A stretch of 33,278 nt of DNA. Origin: Candidatus Melainabacteria bacterium (GTDB lineage: Bacteria > Cyanobacteriota > Vampirovibrionia > Obscuribacterales > Obscuribacteraceae). Of this stretch, positions 1 through 8,540 are shown piece by piece. The stretch is from assembly GCA_020854255.1 (NCBI GenBank), contig JADZFV010000153.1, forward strand, positions 1-33,278, in the 5' to 3' direction. The notes beneath the pieces were generated by a model. That model saw nothing but the letters and a program-made list of their open reading frames with translations, searched no databases and was not told the DNA's origin. A program made the position numbers and the translations under genes. Each line of letters opens with the position of its first letter. Positions within the stretch are counted from its first letter, which is position 1.

Positions 1-2795
1 GCTTCAAGTTTGGCACGGTGTGGTTGGTGAACTGTGCGAGAAGCGAAGCGGAACTTTTCCCTGCAGCCGTATGGAGTGACGAATCGAAGGCATTGCCAAA
101 TTTCAATCAAGAAACAATCGAGCGCACCTTTCAACTCGGAGCCGGCTTGCCAGGTCAAGTTTGGTCCACCGGTGCACCGAAGTTGATGGATTTGCAAGAG
201 ATTCAGGAGGGGGTCTTTTACCGCAGGAAAGCCGCTCTCAAAGACGGACTTCGTCACGGTCTGGGATTTCCAATAACGGGTGAGAGTAAATTACTGGGGG
301 TGATCGAATTCTTCTCGGATAAAATGGAGGCCTACGATATCGAACATCTCAATACGCTATCTGCGTTTGGACAGGAAATCGGACAATTTGTTGAGACTGT
401 GCGAGCCAAGGAGGAATTAGTAGAGCGCGCCGAACTGTCCACTTTTGTGACGGAAACCGCCTATGTCTTGAGCCAGCAGCACAATCTCGATGAAATGCTC
501 AAGCAGTGCACAAACCTGATGACCAGACACTTAAATGCAAGCATAGCGCGTATCTGGGCAATTTCCGAAGTTGACGCGAAACAGTTGGTCTTAAAAGCGA
601 GCTCCGGCAGAGCATCTGCTGCAGACAGCGGGCAGAAAGTTATAGAAGTGGGAGAAGGAGAAATCGGCACGGTGGCCGCAAAGCTGCGGCCATTTCTTAC
701 AAATGAGTTAGACAGGACCGCACTAACTTCCAACATAGACTGGGCGAAAGCAGACGGACTGACAGCGCTGGCTGCATACCCACTGGTGTTCGGAAAAGAA
801 CTGCTTGGCGTCGTGGCAATGTACAGTCAAAAGGAAATTTCCAGGCAGTTGCAGGAAACATTGTCGGGAATTTCCAATGGTATCGCGCTCGGTATTAGGC
901 GAAGCAATGCCGAACTGCGACTCGAGGAGAGGGAATTGCTATTCCGCACGCTTACCGAGCAGATTCGAGAAGTATTCATTGTATCGAAGCCGAACGACAC
1001 ATTCGTATATGTAAGCCCTGCTTATGAAGAAATTTGGGGGCGCCCGAGTGCAGACTTATATACAGACGGAAAGAATATTTTCAAAGGCGTACATCCGGAG
1101 GATATTGATTTAGTTGGCAATTTTATAGCGCAAACCAAGGACCAGAAAACCTCTCAGGAAGTAGAACACCGCGTCTTGCGGCCGGATGGCTCAATTCGCT
1201 GGATCTGGGCGCGCACATTTCCTAAATTGAATGAAAATGGTGATCTCGAAACCATCTACAGTATCGGACACGATGTTACCGATCGAAAGGAAGCGGAAAA
1301 GCGCGTAGGCGAATTTTATTCCACGGTTTCACACGAACTGAGAACACCGCTTACGTCTATACATGCCAGTCTCAGACTGATCGAGGGAGGGCTGGCAGGT
1401 CCGGTTTCCGACAAGATCTCACGCCTGGTCAACATAGCACGCAACGAATCCGATCGCTTGATCAGATTGATAAACGACATTCTCGATATTCGCAAATTGG
1501 AAGCCGGCCGGCTGGAATTAAGGCTGACTGAAACAAAGTTAGATGACCTGATAACAGGCGCGTTTGCGGCGACCCAGGGCATGGCGACTGAGGCAAAGGT
1601 CAACCTCAAGCATCAAATCAATGATCACGGCAGTTTGAAATGCGATCGAGATCGTGTAATTCAAATTCTTGCCAATTTCTTGTCCAATGCCATTAAATAT
1701 TCTCCCGAGGGTGAAACTGTTATGTTGGCTGTCGATAGACATCAGAACATGATTCGCTTTTCAGTCACAGACTCGGGACCAGGCATACCCGAAGGCGAGC
1801 AATACAAACTTTGGGGCAGATTCCAGCAATTGGATTCCAGCGACAAGAGACAGAAGGGCGGCACCGGACTGGGACTGGCTATCAGCAAAGGCCTTGCCGA
1901 GCAGCACGGGGGGCACGTAGGATTTGCATCCGCGGTCGGAAAAGGCGCAACTTTTTGGGTGGAATTACCTACCAGCTCTGGAAGTGCAAGAACAACAAGT
2001 CACGATCTCAAGTCTTTCGCACTTGCACGAGTATTAATGGTGGAGGACGATGAGCAGCATGCCAAGCTGGTCAAGAGCATGCTCAGAAAGGAGGGTTTTG
2101 ACATCGAGATCGCCGGCAATCTAAAGGAAGCAGAGGATTTTCTGGCAGAATTCACACCCAGAGCGATCATTCTCGATGTTAACTTGCCCGATGGAAACGG
2201 TCTGGAGTGGCTGAAGAGCAAGCAGAACGGAGCAGCGCCTTTCTCTGTGCCCACCGTGGTTTTGAGCGGCGTCGACAAGAATGCTGAGTTTTTTGGAAAA
2301 GCAACTATTTTCGAATGGCTGGTAAAACCTGCAGACGACAAACAACTGGAGCGCGTGCTTAAAATGGCCGTGCGCAATAAAGGCAACGCTAAAGCAAAAG
2401 TCCTCATCGTCGAAGATGATAATGCTACGCGCGAATTGCTCAAAGACAGTGTCGCGCGTTTCCCGGTAGATGTTTTCGAAGCGACCGAAGGCGAGCAGGC
2501 ATTGAATCTTGCTTGCACAGAACACCCGGACTTGATCATTCTCGACGTGGGCATACCTGCGCCGGACGGCTTTGAAGTTGTGGAAACATTGCGCAAAAGC
2601 GATTCAAGAGCAACTCCCTTGATCGTGTACACAAGCCGCGATCTGACCAGGGATGAGATGAACAATCTCACGCTCGGCTTGACCAAGCATTTGATCAAAT
2701 CAAAAACATCGCAGCAAGAGCTAATCGATTCTATAGGACTCCTTTTAGACGGGCTGCTGTCGGATAGCGAGACACCAACTCCATTAGAGCCGTAG
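1..2795 (+). CDS. Hybrid sensor histidine kinase, GAF-GAF-PAS-HisKA-HATPase-REC-REC (5'-partial)
   Basis: The reading frame is open to the left edge, so the N-terminus is missing. A GTG at 18 sits inside what looks like the first strand of a GAF domain and is unlikely to be the real start. Numbering from that GTG, I read GAF 1 (about 1-130), GAF 2 (145-295), PAS/PAC (310-425), a HisKA box SHELRTPL with phospho-acceptor His439, then a HATPase_c domain with N box (around 555), G1 box DSGPGIPEG and G2 box GGTGLGLAIS. Two receiver domains follow, with acidic pairs and phospho-acceptor Asp720 and Asp843. No HPt domain is visible, so output would need a separate phosphotransfer protein or act through the receivers. 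No transmembrane segment is seen in the visible part, which suggests a cytosolic sensor, but the missing N-terminus could change that. The family assignment is certain; the signal is unknown. Confidence 0.93.
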   Translation, partial: FKFGTVWLVNCARSEAELFPAAVWSDESKALPNFNQETIERTFQLGAGLPGQVWSTGAPKLMDLQEIQEGVFYRRKAALKDGLRHGLGFPITGESKLLGVIEFFSDKMEAYDIEHLNTLSAFGQEIGQFVETVRAKEELVERAELSTFVTETAYVLSQQHNLDEMLKQCTNLMTRHLNASIARIWAISEVDAKQLVLKASSGRASAADSGQKVIEVGEGEIGTVAAKLRPFLTNELDRTALTSNIDWAKADGLTALAAYPLVFGKELLGVVAMYSQKEISRQLQETLSGISNGIALGIRRSNAELRLEERELLFRTLTEQIREVFIVSKPNDTFVYVSPAYEEIWGRPSADLYTDGKNIFKGVHPEDIDLVGNFIAQTKDQKTSQEVEHRVLRPDGSIRWIWARTFPKLNENGDLETIYSIGHDVTDRKEAEKRVGEFYSTVSHELRTPLTSIHASLRLIEGGLAGPVSDKISRLVNIARNESDRLIRLINDILDIRKLEAGRLELRLTETKLDDLITGAFAATQGMATEAKVNLKHQINDHGSLKCDRDRVIQILANFLSNAIKYSPEGETVMLAVDRHQNMIRFSVTDSGPGIPEGEQYKLWGRFQQLDSSDKRQKGGTGLGLAISKGLAEQHGGHVGFASAVGKGATFWVELPTSSGSARTTSHDLKSFALARVLMVEDDEQHAKLVKSMLRKEGFDIEIAGNLKEAEDFLAEFTPRAIILDVNLPDGNGLEWLKSKQNGAAPFSVPTVVLSGVDKNAEFFGKATIFEWLVKPADDKQLERVLKMAVRNKGNAKAKVLIVEDDNATRELLKDSVARFPVDVFEATEGEQALNLACTEHPDLIILDVGIPAPDGFEVVETLRKSDSRATPLIVYTSRDLTRDEMNNLTLGLTKHLIKSKTSQQELIDSIGLLLDGLLSDSETPTPLEP

Positions 2796-2895
2796 GGGCA
2801 AGGCATAGCGTCAATGCGGTTCAGTTAGTAACAAAAGAAACATCTGGGTGAGCCGACATCCTGGCGGCATCATGGAAAAGACTTACCTCTTGCGA

Positions 2896-2919
2896 CGCCG
2901 GCAAGCTGCCGGCGCACCC
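2896..2919. repeat. REP-like hairpin repeat, copy 1
   Basis: Perfect 8-bp inverted repeat (CGCCGGCA, loop AGC, TGCCGGCG) at 2896-2914, followed by GCACCC. A 23-bp stretch (2897-2919) matches 20 of 23 positions with a second hairpin at 14555-14577. Both copies lie just beyond the 3' ends of genes. The short GC-rich dyad in intergenic space, with near-identical copies, resembles a dispersed REP-type element. The rest of the 196-bp gap between the kinase and the peptidase shows nothing else I can support. Confidence 0.6.
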
Positions 2920-2991
2920 GGTAGCGCCAAGAACAGCAGCTCGTGAAGGTTATGATTAAGTAAACAGTATTGACGGCTGGCGTCGCCCCTC

Positions 2992-4434
2992 TTACGGCTT
3001 CGCTTGAACGACGTCGACAAGAATCTTATAAAAGCGGCGCAAGCCGGTCGAGTAGACGCTCACAGGAACACGTTCGTCGATGCCGTGCATGCTGGCGAGC
3101 AATTCCGGCTTTATCTCAAACGGCTCAAAGCCATAGCAGTTGATTCCCAGCTTGCGAAACCAGTGAGAGTCGGTGAACCACGGCACGACTACAGGTCTTA
3201 CCGGTGTCCCGGGCGATTCTTCTGCAGCGACCTTCTTAATCGAGTCGAACAGATCGTTTTGAATTTCTGATGCACCGGCAATGTTCCATTCCAGAACAGA
3301 TGTTTTGATCGTCGGATCTTGAATGATCTTCTGCACGCGCTGAATGAATTCGTCTTTGTCGACGCCCGGCAAAAGGCGGCAATCTATTTCCGCACTCGCT
3401 TCGCCCGGTATCACATTGGTTTTGTATCCTGCTTTGAGCACTGTCAAAGAAGCGGTATTGACCAGCATAGACGAAAGCATGCGGTCGTTTTCGATGCCGG
3501 AAACATAATCCGGATTCTTCATGTCTTCCACTACTTGTGCATAATAGCCTTTAAGCGGCTCCGGTCTGGACTGGCTGATCTTCTTCAGGTCCGGCACCAC
3601 CTGCGGTGAACGGACAGCCATGGGATAAACGGCCACCAATTTTTCAAGAGCGCGGGCCAGGCGATTGGTCGCCGAATCCTTAATAGGCATAGACGCATGA
3701 CCGGCTTGTCCTGTAGCAGTCAGCTTCAACCACAAAACGTTTTTCTCTGAAAAGTTGACGCCCCAGAATTGAGGTTTTCCATCGCTGCCTGTAATGATGT
3801 GAGACCCTTCGTTGATTAAAAACTCAGCGTCGCTCAGAAGTTCCGGGTGCTTCTCTGTGAACCATCTGGCGCCAAAGTCCCCTCCCACTTCTTCATCGGG
3901 AGTGGCCAGAAAAATGATGTCTCGGTCGAGCTTCAGTCCCTGACGCTTGATCATCAGCATCGTTTTCAATTCGACGATTCCGAAGCCCTTCATGTCGAGG
4001 GCGCCGCGTCCCCAAATGTCGTTGTCGATCACTTCTCCTGCAAAGGGCGGGTGCTTCCAGTCGGCTGCCACAGCCGGCACCACATCGATATGATTGAGAA
4101 GGACCACCGCTTTCTTTTTGCCTGAGCCTTTCAAGCGAGCGTAGAGGCAAGAGCGATTGGGGGCGGTTTCATAGAGCCGGGCTTCGATGCCATTCTGTTT
4201 CAAAACAGATGCCAGATATTCAGCACCCAGTTTCTCGTTGCCCGGAGGCACGGTCGTATCGATCTTCAAATATTCACAGAGCAGTTCAGTCGCTTCTTGA
4301 GCAGCTTTGTCAAAATCGACCTGCCCGCCTTTTGAGGCGCCTATATGCTGGACATGCACAGTCGCATTTGCAGCGAGGGCAAAAACGAACATTGCCAGGG
4401 CGAAAGTGGAAATAATTGAACCGCGCGCTCTCAT
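2992..4434 (-). CDS. Exported M20-family metallopeptidase
   Basis: 480-residue protein of the M20 (ArgE/DapE/carboxypeptidase) family, which hydrolyses amide bonds of peptides or acyl-amino acids with two zinc ions. I chose the ATG at 4434 because it begins a clean signal peptide (MRARG then a hydrophobic run ending AANA) and has GAGGT a few bases upstream. The frame is open further upstream to 4566, but that would overlap the divergent gene and bury the signal sequence. Metal and catalytic positions are visible: His115 and Asp117 in NHIDVVP, Asp147 in GRGALDMKG, Glu181/Glu182 in PDEEVGG, Glu209, and a C-terminal HGIDERV histidine. The middle part should hold the dimerisation lid. Signal peptide plus family suggest an extracytoplasmic peptide or aminoacyl hydrolase. 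The substrate cannot be told from sequence. Confidence 0.92.
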   Translation of the reverse strand: MRARGSIISTFALAMFVFALAANATVHVQHIGASKGGQVDFDKAAQEATELLCEYLKIDTTVPPGNEKLGAEYLASVLKQNGIEARLYETAPNRSCLYARLKGSGKKKAVVLLNHIDVVPAVAADWKHPPFAGEVIDNDIWGRGALDMKGFGIVELKTMLMIKRQGLKLDRDIIFLATPDEEVGGDFGARWFTEKHPELLSDAEFLINEGSHIITGSDGKPQFWGVNFSEKNVLWLKLTATGQAGHASMPIKDSATNRLARALEKLVAVYPMAVRSPQVVPDLKKISQSRPEPLKGYYAQVVEDMKNPDYVSGIENDRMLSSMLVNTASLTVLKAGYKTNVIPGEASAEIDCRLLPGVDKDEFIQRVQKIIQDPTIKTSVLEWNIAGASEIQNDLFDSIKKVAAEESPGTPVRPVVVPWFTDSHWFRKLGINCYGFEPFEIKPELLASMHGIDERVPVSVYSTGLRRFYKILVDVVQAKP

Positions 4435-4465
4435 GTCAACCTCAAAATCAGTGGAATTGGCAAAA

Positions 4466-4491
4466 GTGTAGGTTACACCCTTGTTAACAAG
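4466..4491. promoter_or_regulatory. Adjacent palindromes in a divergent promoter region (candidate operator)
   Basis: GTGTA-GGT-TACAC (4466-4478) lies directly beside the perfect 12-bp palindrome CTTGTTAACAAG (4480-4491). Both sit in the 126-bp space between the divergent starts of the M20 peptidase and the repeat protein. The symmetry and placement fit a regulator binding site. No regulator is identified, and no convincing -35/-10 pair was found here. Confidence 0.3.
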
Positions 4492-4560
4492 TCCTGGAAA
4501 GCTGGCAGGAAATTGAAAAATTTGCCAGAATCTTGAAGTCTCTGGAGAAGGAGTTTTTTC

Positions 4561-5070
4561 ATGCAACTCGGTAAAAAGCTAATCGCGCTTTGCGTTGTTA
4601 GTGCCGCTGCAGTATCGGCAGTCATGGCGCAATATACGACAACGACCACAACATCAACTACAAAAATAGAAAAGAAGGGCGGCATAGTCCAGACCCTCGA
4701 AAAAGACGTTAAGGCTGTCGGCAGAGGCATCGGCAAAGGCACCAGAGCCGTTGTCAAAGGCACTGAGACGCTAGGTAAGGATGCAGTCAAAGGCACTGAA
4801 GCAGCAGGCAAAGCCTCAGTCAAAGGCACAGAAGCACTCGGCAAAGGCGCCATCAAAACCACAGCAGGCGTCAGCAAAGCCACCATCAAAGGCACCGAAG
4901 CGCTCGGCACTGAAGCAGTGAAAGACAGCAAGGCTCTTGGCAAAGGCACAATCAAAACAACCGAAGCCGTGGGCAAGACCGCAGTCAAGGACACCACAGC
5001 CCTGGGCAAAGGTGTAGTCAACAGCGCCAAAGACGTGGGTAAAGCCGCGACTGGAAAAGACAGCAAATAG
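4561..5070 (+). CDS. Small exported protein made of nine 11-residue repeats (LEA/synuclein-like amphipathic repeat)
   Basis: 169 residues. GGAG precedes the ATG. Residues 1-23 form a signal peptide (basic start, hydrophobic core, cut near VMA/Q). A Thr-rich linker (26-34) follows, then residues 66-164 consist of nine consecutive 11-mers with no insertion or deletion. Typical units are KGTEALGKGAI, KTTEAVGKTAV and KDTTALGKGVV. Lys at position 1, Gly or Ser at 7, Lys at 8 in most units and Val/Ile at 11 in most units are the strongest positions. An 11-residue period is known from group 3 LEA proteins, apolipoproteins and synucleins, where it forms amphipathic or 11/3 helices on membranes or in the dry state. 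That comparison is structural analogy; I do not claim homology. The gene is 29 bp upstream of an M16 peptidase on the same strand, so the two are probably co-transcribed. Function unknown. Confidence 0.85.
   Translation: MQLGKKLIALCVVSAAAVSAVMAQYTTTTTTSTTKIEKKGGIVQTLEKDVKAVGRGIGKGTRAVVKGTETLGKDAVKGTEAAGKASVKGTEALGKGAIKTTAGVSKATIKGTEALGTEAVKDSKALGKGTIKTTEAVGKTAVKDTTALGKGVVNSAKDVGKAATGKDSK
4756..5052 (+). repeat. Nine tandem 33-bp coding repeats
   Basis: The 11-residue units are encoded by nine head-to-tail 33-bp units. Sequence conservation is strong at the protein level and weaker at the DNA level, so the array is old or kept by selection rather than freshly duplicated. Confidence 0.8.
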
Positions 5071-5099
5071 TCCTCCAGCATTAGAAAAGGCATCCAAAA

Positions 5100-8003
5100 A
5101 TGAAAGATCGCCGCTTGCCAATGAGCACCTTCCACGGGCCGTTGACGGCGGCGGTTTTTGTTTCTTCCATTGCTCTCCTTATGCTTCCGACTGCATTCGC
5201 TGCAGCGGACAAATCTGGCCCGTCAGTAAATTCTGCTTATGAAAAACTTTCTGACAAACCGGTCAACGGCATCTATCCATATCGGATGAGAGTAAACGGG
5301 CTGACCGTCTTGATCCAGGAACAGCACCTTGCGCCTGTCGTCGCCGTGATGATGGTCTACGGCATTGGCTCGCGCAATGAGGCAGTCGGATATACAGGCG
5401 CCACCCACTTTCTCGAACACTTGATGTTTAAAGGGACACAAAAGCACGATCCGATGAAAGGCACCGGAATCGATGACACCCTCAAGCCGGTGGGCGGCAT
5501 CAACAATGCCAGCACGTCTCAGGACAGAACAAATTATTACGAAGTAGCCCCGGTTGAGCAGACAAGTCTTCTGCTCGATCTGGAAGCAGATCGCATGCGC
5601 AATCTTTTGCTCAGAGAAGACGATCGCAAAAGCGAAATGATGGTGGTGCGAAACGAACTCGAGAGGGGCGAAGACGATCCGGACGAACTCTTGATGAACA
5701 ATCTCTATGCCATGGCATTTCGCGAACATCCATATCATCATCCGGTAATCGGTTGGCGAAAAGATGTGGAAAACGTTCCGACCGAAAGACTCAGGCAGTT
5801 CTACCACGATTTTTACTGGCCAGAAAACGCCACTCTCATAGTCATTGGCGATATCCAGAAAGAAAAGACCCTGGCTGAAATCGCTGCCAAATTCGGCCAG
5901 ATAAAAAAAGGACGGAAAAAACTTCCGCGCGTTTACACGCAAGAGCCTCCACAAGAAGGAGAAAGACGTTTCACGGTCGTGCGCGGGCAGGACGTGCCGC
6001 GCCTGCTCATGGGTTTTCACACAGTGGAAGCAACAAACAAAGACACTTATCCTCTAGAAGTGCTGCAGTCAATCCTGGGCGACAGAGGAAAGACGTCCAG
6101 CCGGCTCTATCGCGCGCTGGTAGACAACGGGCTGGCTGTCGACGCCTTCGCTTTCAACAATGTAATGCGCGACCCCGGTTTGTTTATTGTCGGTGCCACA
6201 CCGAGCAAAGAAACCACGCTTGAACAACTGGAAAAAACTGCAAGAAATGTAATCGAAGAAATAGCAGACAGAGAGCCGACCGATGCCGAAGTCAGAAGAG
6301 CCAAGCTTGAAATAATCAAACGTTACAAACTCGATGCCGTCGATTCGCTCGGTCGTGCAGACCAAATCGGAGACGCCGTAGGTGTCGCCGACTGGAAATG
6401 GTGGGCGAGCTACGCCGACAACATCAGTAAGGTAACAGCAAAACAAGTACAGGCAGCAGCAAAAAAATATCTGACTTCAACAAATATGACGGTCGGGTAT
6501 TACAAGCCGAAAAGAGACGAGTTTGCCGCTCAAGACAAAACGGATGCAGCAGCAGATCGCCCGGCAAACACCTGCGCGCATAGTTTGATCGGCTTGCCAC
6601 TTGTGGCACAAGCCACCACAGGTAATGCGAATCAAGAGACGGCTCAGAAAGAAAACCCATTAAAACTGGTCGCTCGCACAAAAGGAACAGGCAATCTTGG
6701 TGGCAGAACCGAGACGCTGAAATTCGACAACGGATTGACTGTAATCGTCCTGCCGATGGTCGGCACAGCAACGGTGACCGTCGCAGGAAAAATAAAAGCG
6801 GGACGGTATTTCACGGCTTCCAAACATTCCAAGGTTGCACCTTTGACTGCTCAGTTGCTCACCAAAGGCTCCAGTCGTTATTCTAAATTCAAAATTTCAG
6901 AAATTCTCGAAGAGATGGGAACCGGCCTCGAATTTTCTGCAGACAGCTTTTTTGCAGGATTCAATGTCGATGTGGTGGCATCCGATGCCAAAGAGATTGT
7001 GCCCTTGATTGCAGATGTAATGCAAAATCCGCTCTTTAAGGCGGAAGAATTCGAAAAATCAAGACAACAGTTGGTTTCTCAAATCCAAGAACGCAAAGCA
7101 AATACAGGCGCGGTTGCCTGGATGTCGCTTCGACATGCGCTCTACAAGCCAGAAAGCGTCCATTATGCAAACACCTTTGAAGATCAACTCGAGCACCTGA
7201 AGGGCGTGACCAGAGAAGATCTGGCCGCCTTTCACAAAAGGCAGTTCACACCTGCCAATACGGTTTTATCTTTTGTCGGTGATATCACAACCAACGAAGT
7301 GATCGGTCTTATTGCCAAGGAATTTGCATCTTACCGAGGCAGCAAAGCGGACTCGATCTCAATTGACGAATCTTGCGTAAATACAACTTCCGCAGGCCGC
7401 AGCATTGTTTCCAACATTGACGACAAAACCAATATGGATGTCGTAATCGGCCGCCCGGTTTCTGTCTCCATTAAGTCCAAAGACTATTTTGCAGAGACGA
7501 TCGGCAGCGCGGCCCTTGGCTACGACAGCTTTGCCTGCCGCCTGGCGCCTTTGCGCGATCGATTCGGGCTTACATACTCGATCGCTTCCACCTTGACCGA
7601 AGCTTCCTTTCCCAACTCAATCTGGGCGATTTCATATTCTGTGGCTCCGGAAAACCTGGAAAAGGCACAAGGCCACATCAACCGAATCGTCAAAGAGTAT
7701 TTGAAATCCGGCATCACTAAAGAGGAATTAGATCACGAAAAAGGGCACCTGACCGGCACCTATGTCGTGGAAAGCCGCTCGCCGCGCACAATTGCCAGCC
7801 AGCTGGCCTACGCCTCAATCATGGGATTGACTCTCGACTTTCTCGACAATTTCGCGCGCAAGATCAAAGCCGAGACCCAGGCTTCGGTCAATGAGTCCGT
7901 CAGAAAATACTTCCAACTTGATAAATGCGTCACGTCTGTGGCTGGCCAGGTCAAACCGGTCAAGCACTCCAAGATTGCGCCCCCTGCCATTGCGGAGCCT
8001 TAG
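5100..8003 (+). CDS. Exported M16-family zinc peptidase, double-module (active plus inactive half)
   Basis: 967 residues. The N-terminal signal peptide has a hydrophobic core at about 14-35 ending near AFAA. AAAAGG lies 9 bases before the chosen ATG; an alternative ATG at 5121 would shorten the signal by seven residues. The first M16 module has the inverted zinc motif HFLEH (His103, Glu106, His107) and the distal ligand Glu186 in RNELERG. The second module (about 545-950) has the same fold signature but no HxxEH: the aligned region reads APLTAQLLTKG. An active half plus an inactive half on one chain is the usual clam-shell of single-chain M16 enzymes, which enclose and cut short or unfolded peptides. 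It follows the 11-mer repeat gene by 29 bp, suggesting an operon. Location would be periplasmic or secreted. Confidence 0.93.
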   Translation: MKDRRLPMSTFHGPLTAAVFVSSIALLMLPTAFAAADKSGPSVNSAYEKLSDKPVNGIYPYRMRVNGLTVLIQEQHLAPVVAVMMVYGIGSRNEAVGYTGATHFLEHLMFKGTQKHDPMKGTGIDDTLKPVGGINNASTSQDRTNYYEVAPVEQTSLLLDLEADRMRNLLLREDDRKSEMMVVRNELERGEDDPDELLMNNLYAMAFREHPYHHPVIGWRKDVENVPTERLRQFYHDFYWPENATLIVIGDIQKEKTLAEIAAKFGQIKKGRKKLPRVYTQEPPQEGERRFTVVRGQDVPRLLMGFHTVEATNKDTYPLEVLQSILGDRGKTSSRLYRALVDNGLAVDAFAFNNVMRDPGLFIVGATPSKETTLEQLEKTARNVIEEIADREPTDAEVRRAKLEIIKRYKLDAVDSLGRADQIGDAVGVADWKWWASYADNISKVTAKQVQAAAKKYLTSTNMTVGYYKPKRDEFAAQDKTDAAADRPANTCAHSLIGLPLVAQATTGNANQETAQKENPLKLVARTKGTGNLGGRTETLKFDNGLTVIVLPMVGTATVTVAGKIKAGRYFTASKHSKVAPLTAQLLTKGSSRYSKFKISEILEEMGTGLEFSADSFFAGFNVDVVASDAKEIVPLIADVMQNPLFKAEEFEKSRQQLVSQIQERKANTGAVAWMSLRHALYKPESVHYANTFEDQLEHLKGVTREDLAAFHKRQFTPANTVLSFVGDITTNEVIGLIAKEFASYRGSKADSISIDESCVNTTSAGRSIVSNIDDKTNMDVVIGRPVSVSIKSKDYFAETIGSAALGYDSFACRLAPLRDRFGLTYSIASTLTEASFPNSIWAISYSVAPENLEKAQGHINRIVKEYLKSGITKEELDHEKGHLTGTYVVESRSPRTIASQLAYASIMGLTLDFLDNFARKIKAETQASVNESVRKYFQLDKCVTSVAGQVKPVKHSKIAPPAIAEP

Positions 8004-8117
8004 GCGTCCAATCGACTACTGAGCCTTCAACTAAATAATTTCCCCAAAAGCTCCATTTTTCGTCATTTAGAAGACAAGTCATGGGATACTGAGGATGGCC
8101 ATTACGGCTTATTGCAA

Positions 8118-8131
8118 ACGCTGAAAAGCGT
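8118..8131 (+). promoter_or_regulatory. GAAA-capped hairpin in the leader of the RRM gene
   Basis: ACGCT-GAAA-AGCGT forms a 5-bp stem closed by a GNRA tetraloop. GCA/TGC can add pairs below a mismatch. It ends 34 bases before the start codon of the RNA-binding protein gene, so it would lie in the 5' leader. Autoregulation by the RRM protein is a guess only. The rest of the 162-bp gap shows no clear promoter. Confidence 0.35.
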
Positions 8132-8165
8132 CTGCATTCGTTCTGTATTTCAAGGATAGACTGTT

Positions 8166-8441
8166 ATGAACACGAAATTATTTGTCGGAAACCTCTCATT
8201 CAAACTGACCGAGCAAGAGCTGGAAGAACTGTTCTCCCGCTCAGGCACTGTTGTATCCGTTGCTATGCCTGTCGATAGAGACACTGGCCGGAAGCGTGGT
8301 TTTGCTTTCGTCGAGATGGAGACACAGGAGATGGCTGATGCAGCCGTCACGGAATTCAACGGACAGACGGTAGACGGCAGACAAATTGTTGTCAATCCTT
8401 CGCGCCCGAGAGAAAGCGCGGGTGGCGGTTACAAGCGCTAA
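8166..8441 (+). CDS. Single-RRM RNA-binding protein (cyanobacterial Rbp type)
   Basis: 91 residues, one RNA recognition motif. RNP2 is LFVGNL (residues 5-10) and RNP1 is RGFAFVEM (44-51), with the aromatic residues that stack on RNA bases. The protein ends in a short Gly-rich tail (GGGYKR). Small one-RRM proteins of this kind are typical of Cyanobacteria, where many are cold-induced, and they also occur in other bacteria. AAGGA lies ten bases upstream of the ATG. The gene is monocistronic with its own terminator. RNA partners are unknown. Confidence 0.95.
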   Translation: MNTKLFVGNLSFKLTEQELEELFSRSGTVVSVAMPVDRDTGRKRGFAFVEMETQEMADAAVTEFNGQTVDGRQIVVNPSRPRESAGGGYKR

Positions 8442-8484
8442 GCCCGGGCCAAAACCGGAAAGAACGCTGAATAAAACTCTTCAG

Positions 8485-8509
8485 AAGGCGGGTGTAATGC
8501 CCGCCTTTT
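8485..8509 (+). terminator. Rho-independent terminator of the RRM gene
   Basis: AAGGCGGG pairs with CCCGCCTT around a 7-base loop, followed directly by a short T run. It lies 44 bases after the stop codon and before the convergent DUF962 gene. Confidence 0.8.
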
Positions 8510-8540
8510 GCTTGCTCAGCTATCTCAGCCAGCCTAAGGC

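Noticed and set aside
2000-2806. Long open frame on the minus strand antisense to the histidine kinase
   Set aside because: It covers the receiver domains, has no family features and Ser/Arg-rich composition typical of a shadow frame.
2792-2820. Degenerate copy of the GTAGGGGC hairpin repeat
   Set aside because: Only the first 8 bases match and the second arm is absent.
4473-5135. Long minus-strand frame antisense to the 11-mer repeat gene
   Set aside because: It is the mirror of the repetitive coding sequence; its Val/Pro/Leu repeats arise from the 33-bp units, and the plus-strand frame has a signal peptide and ribosome site.
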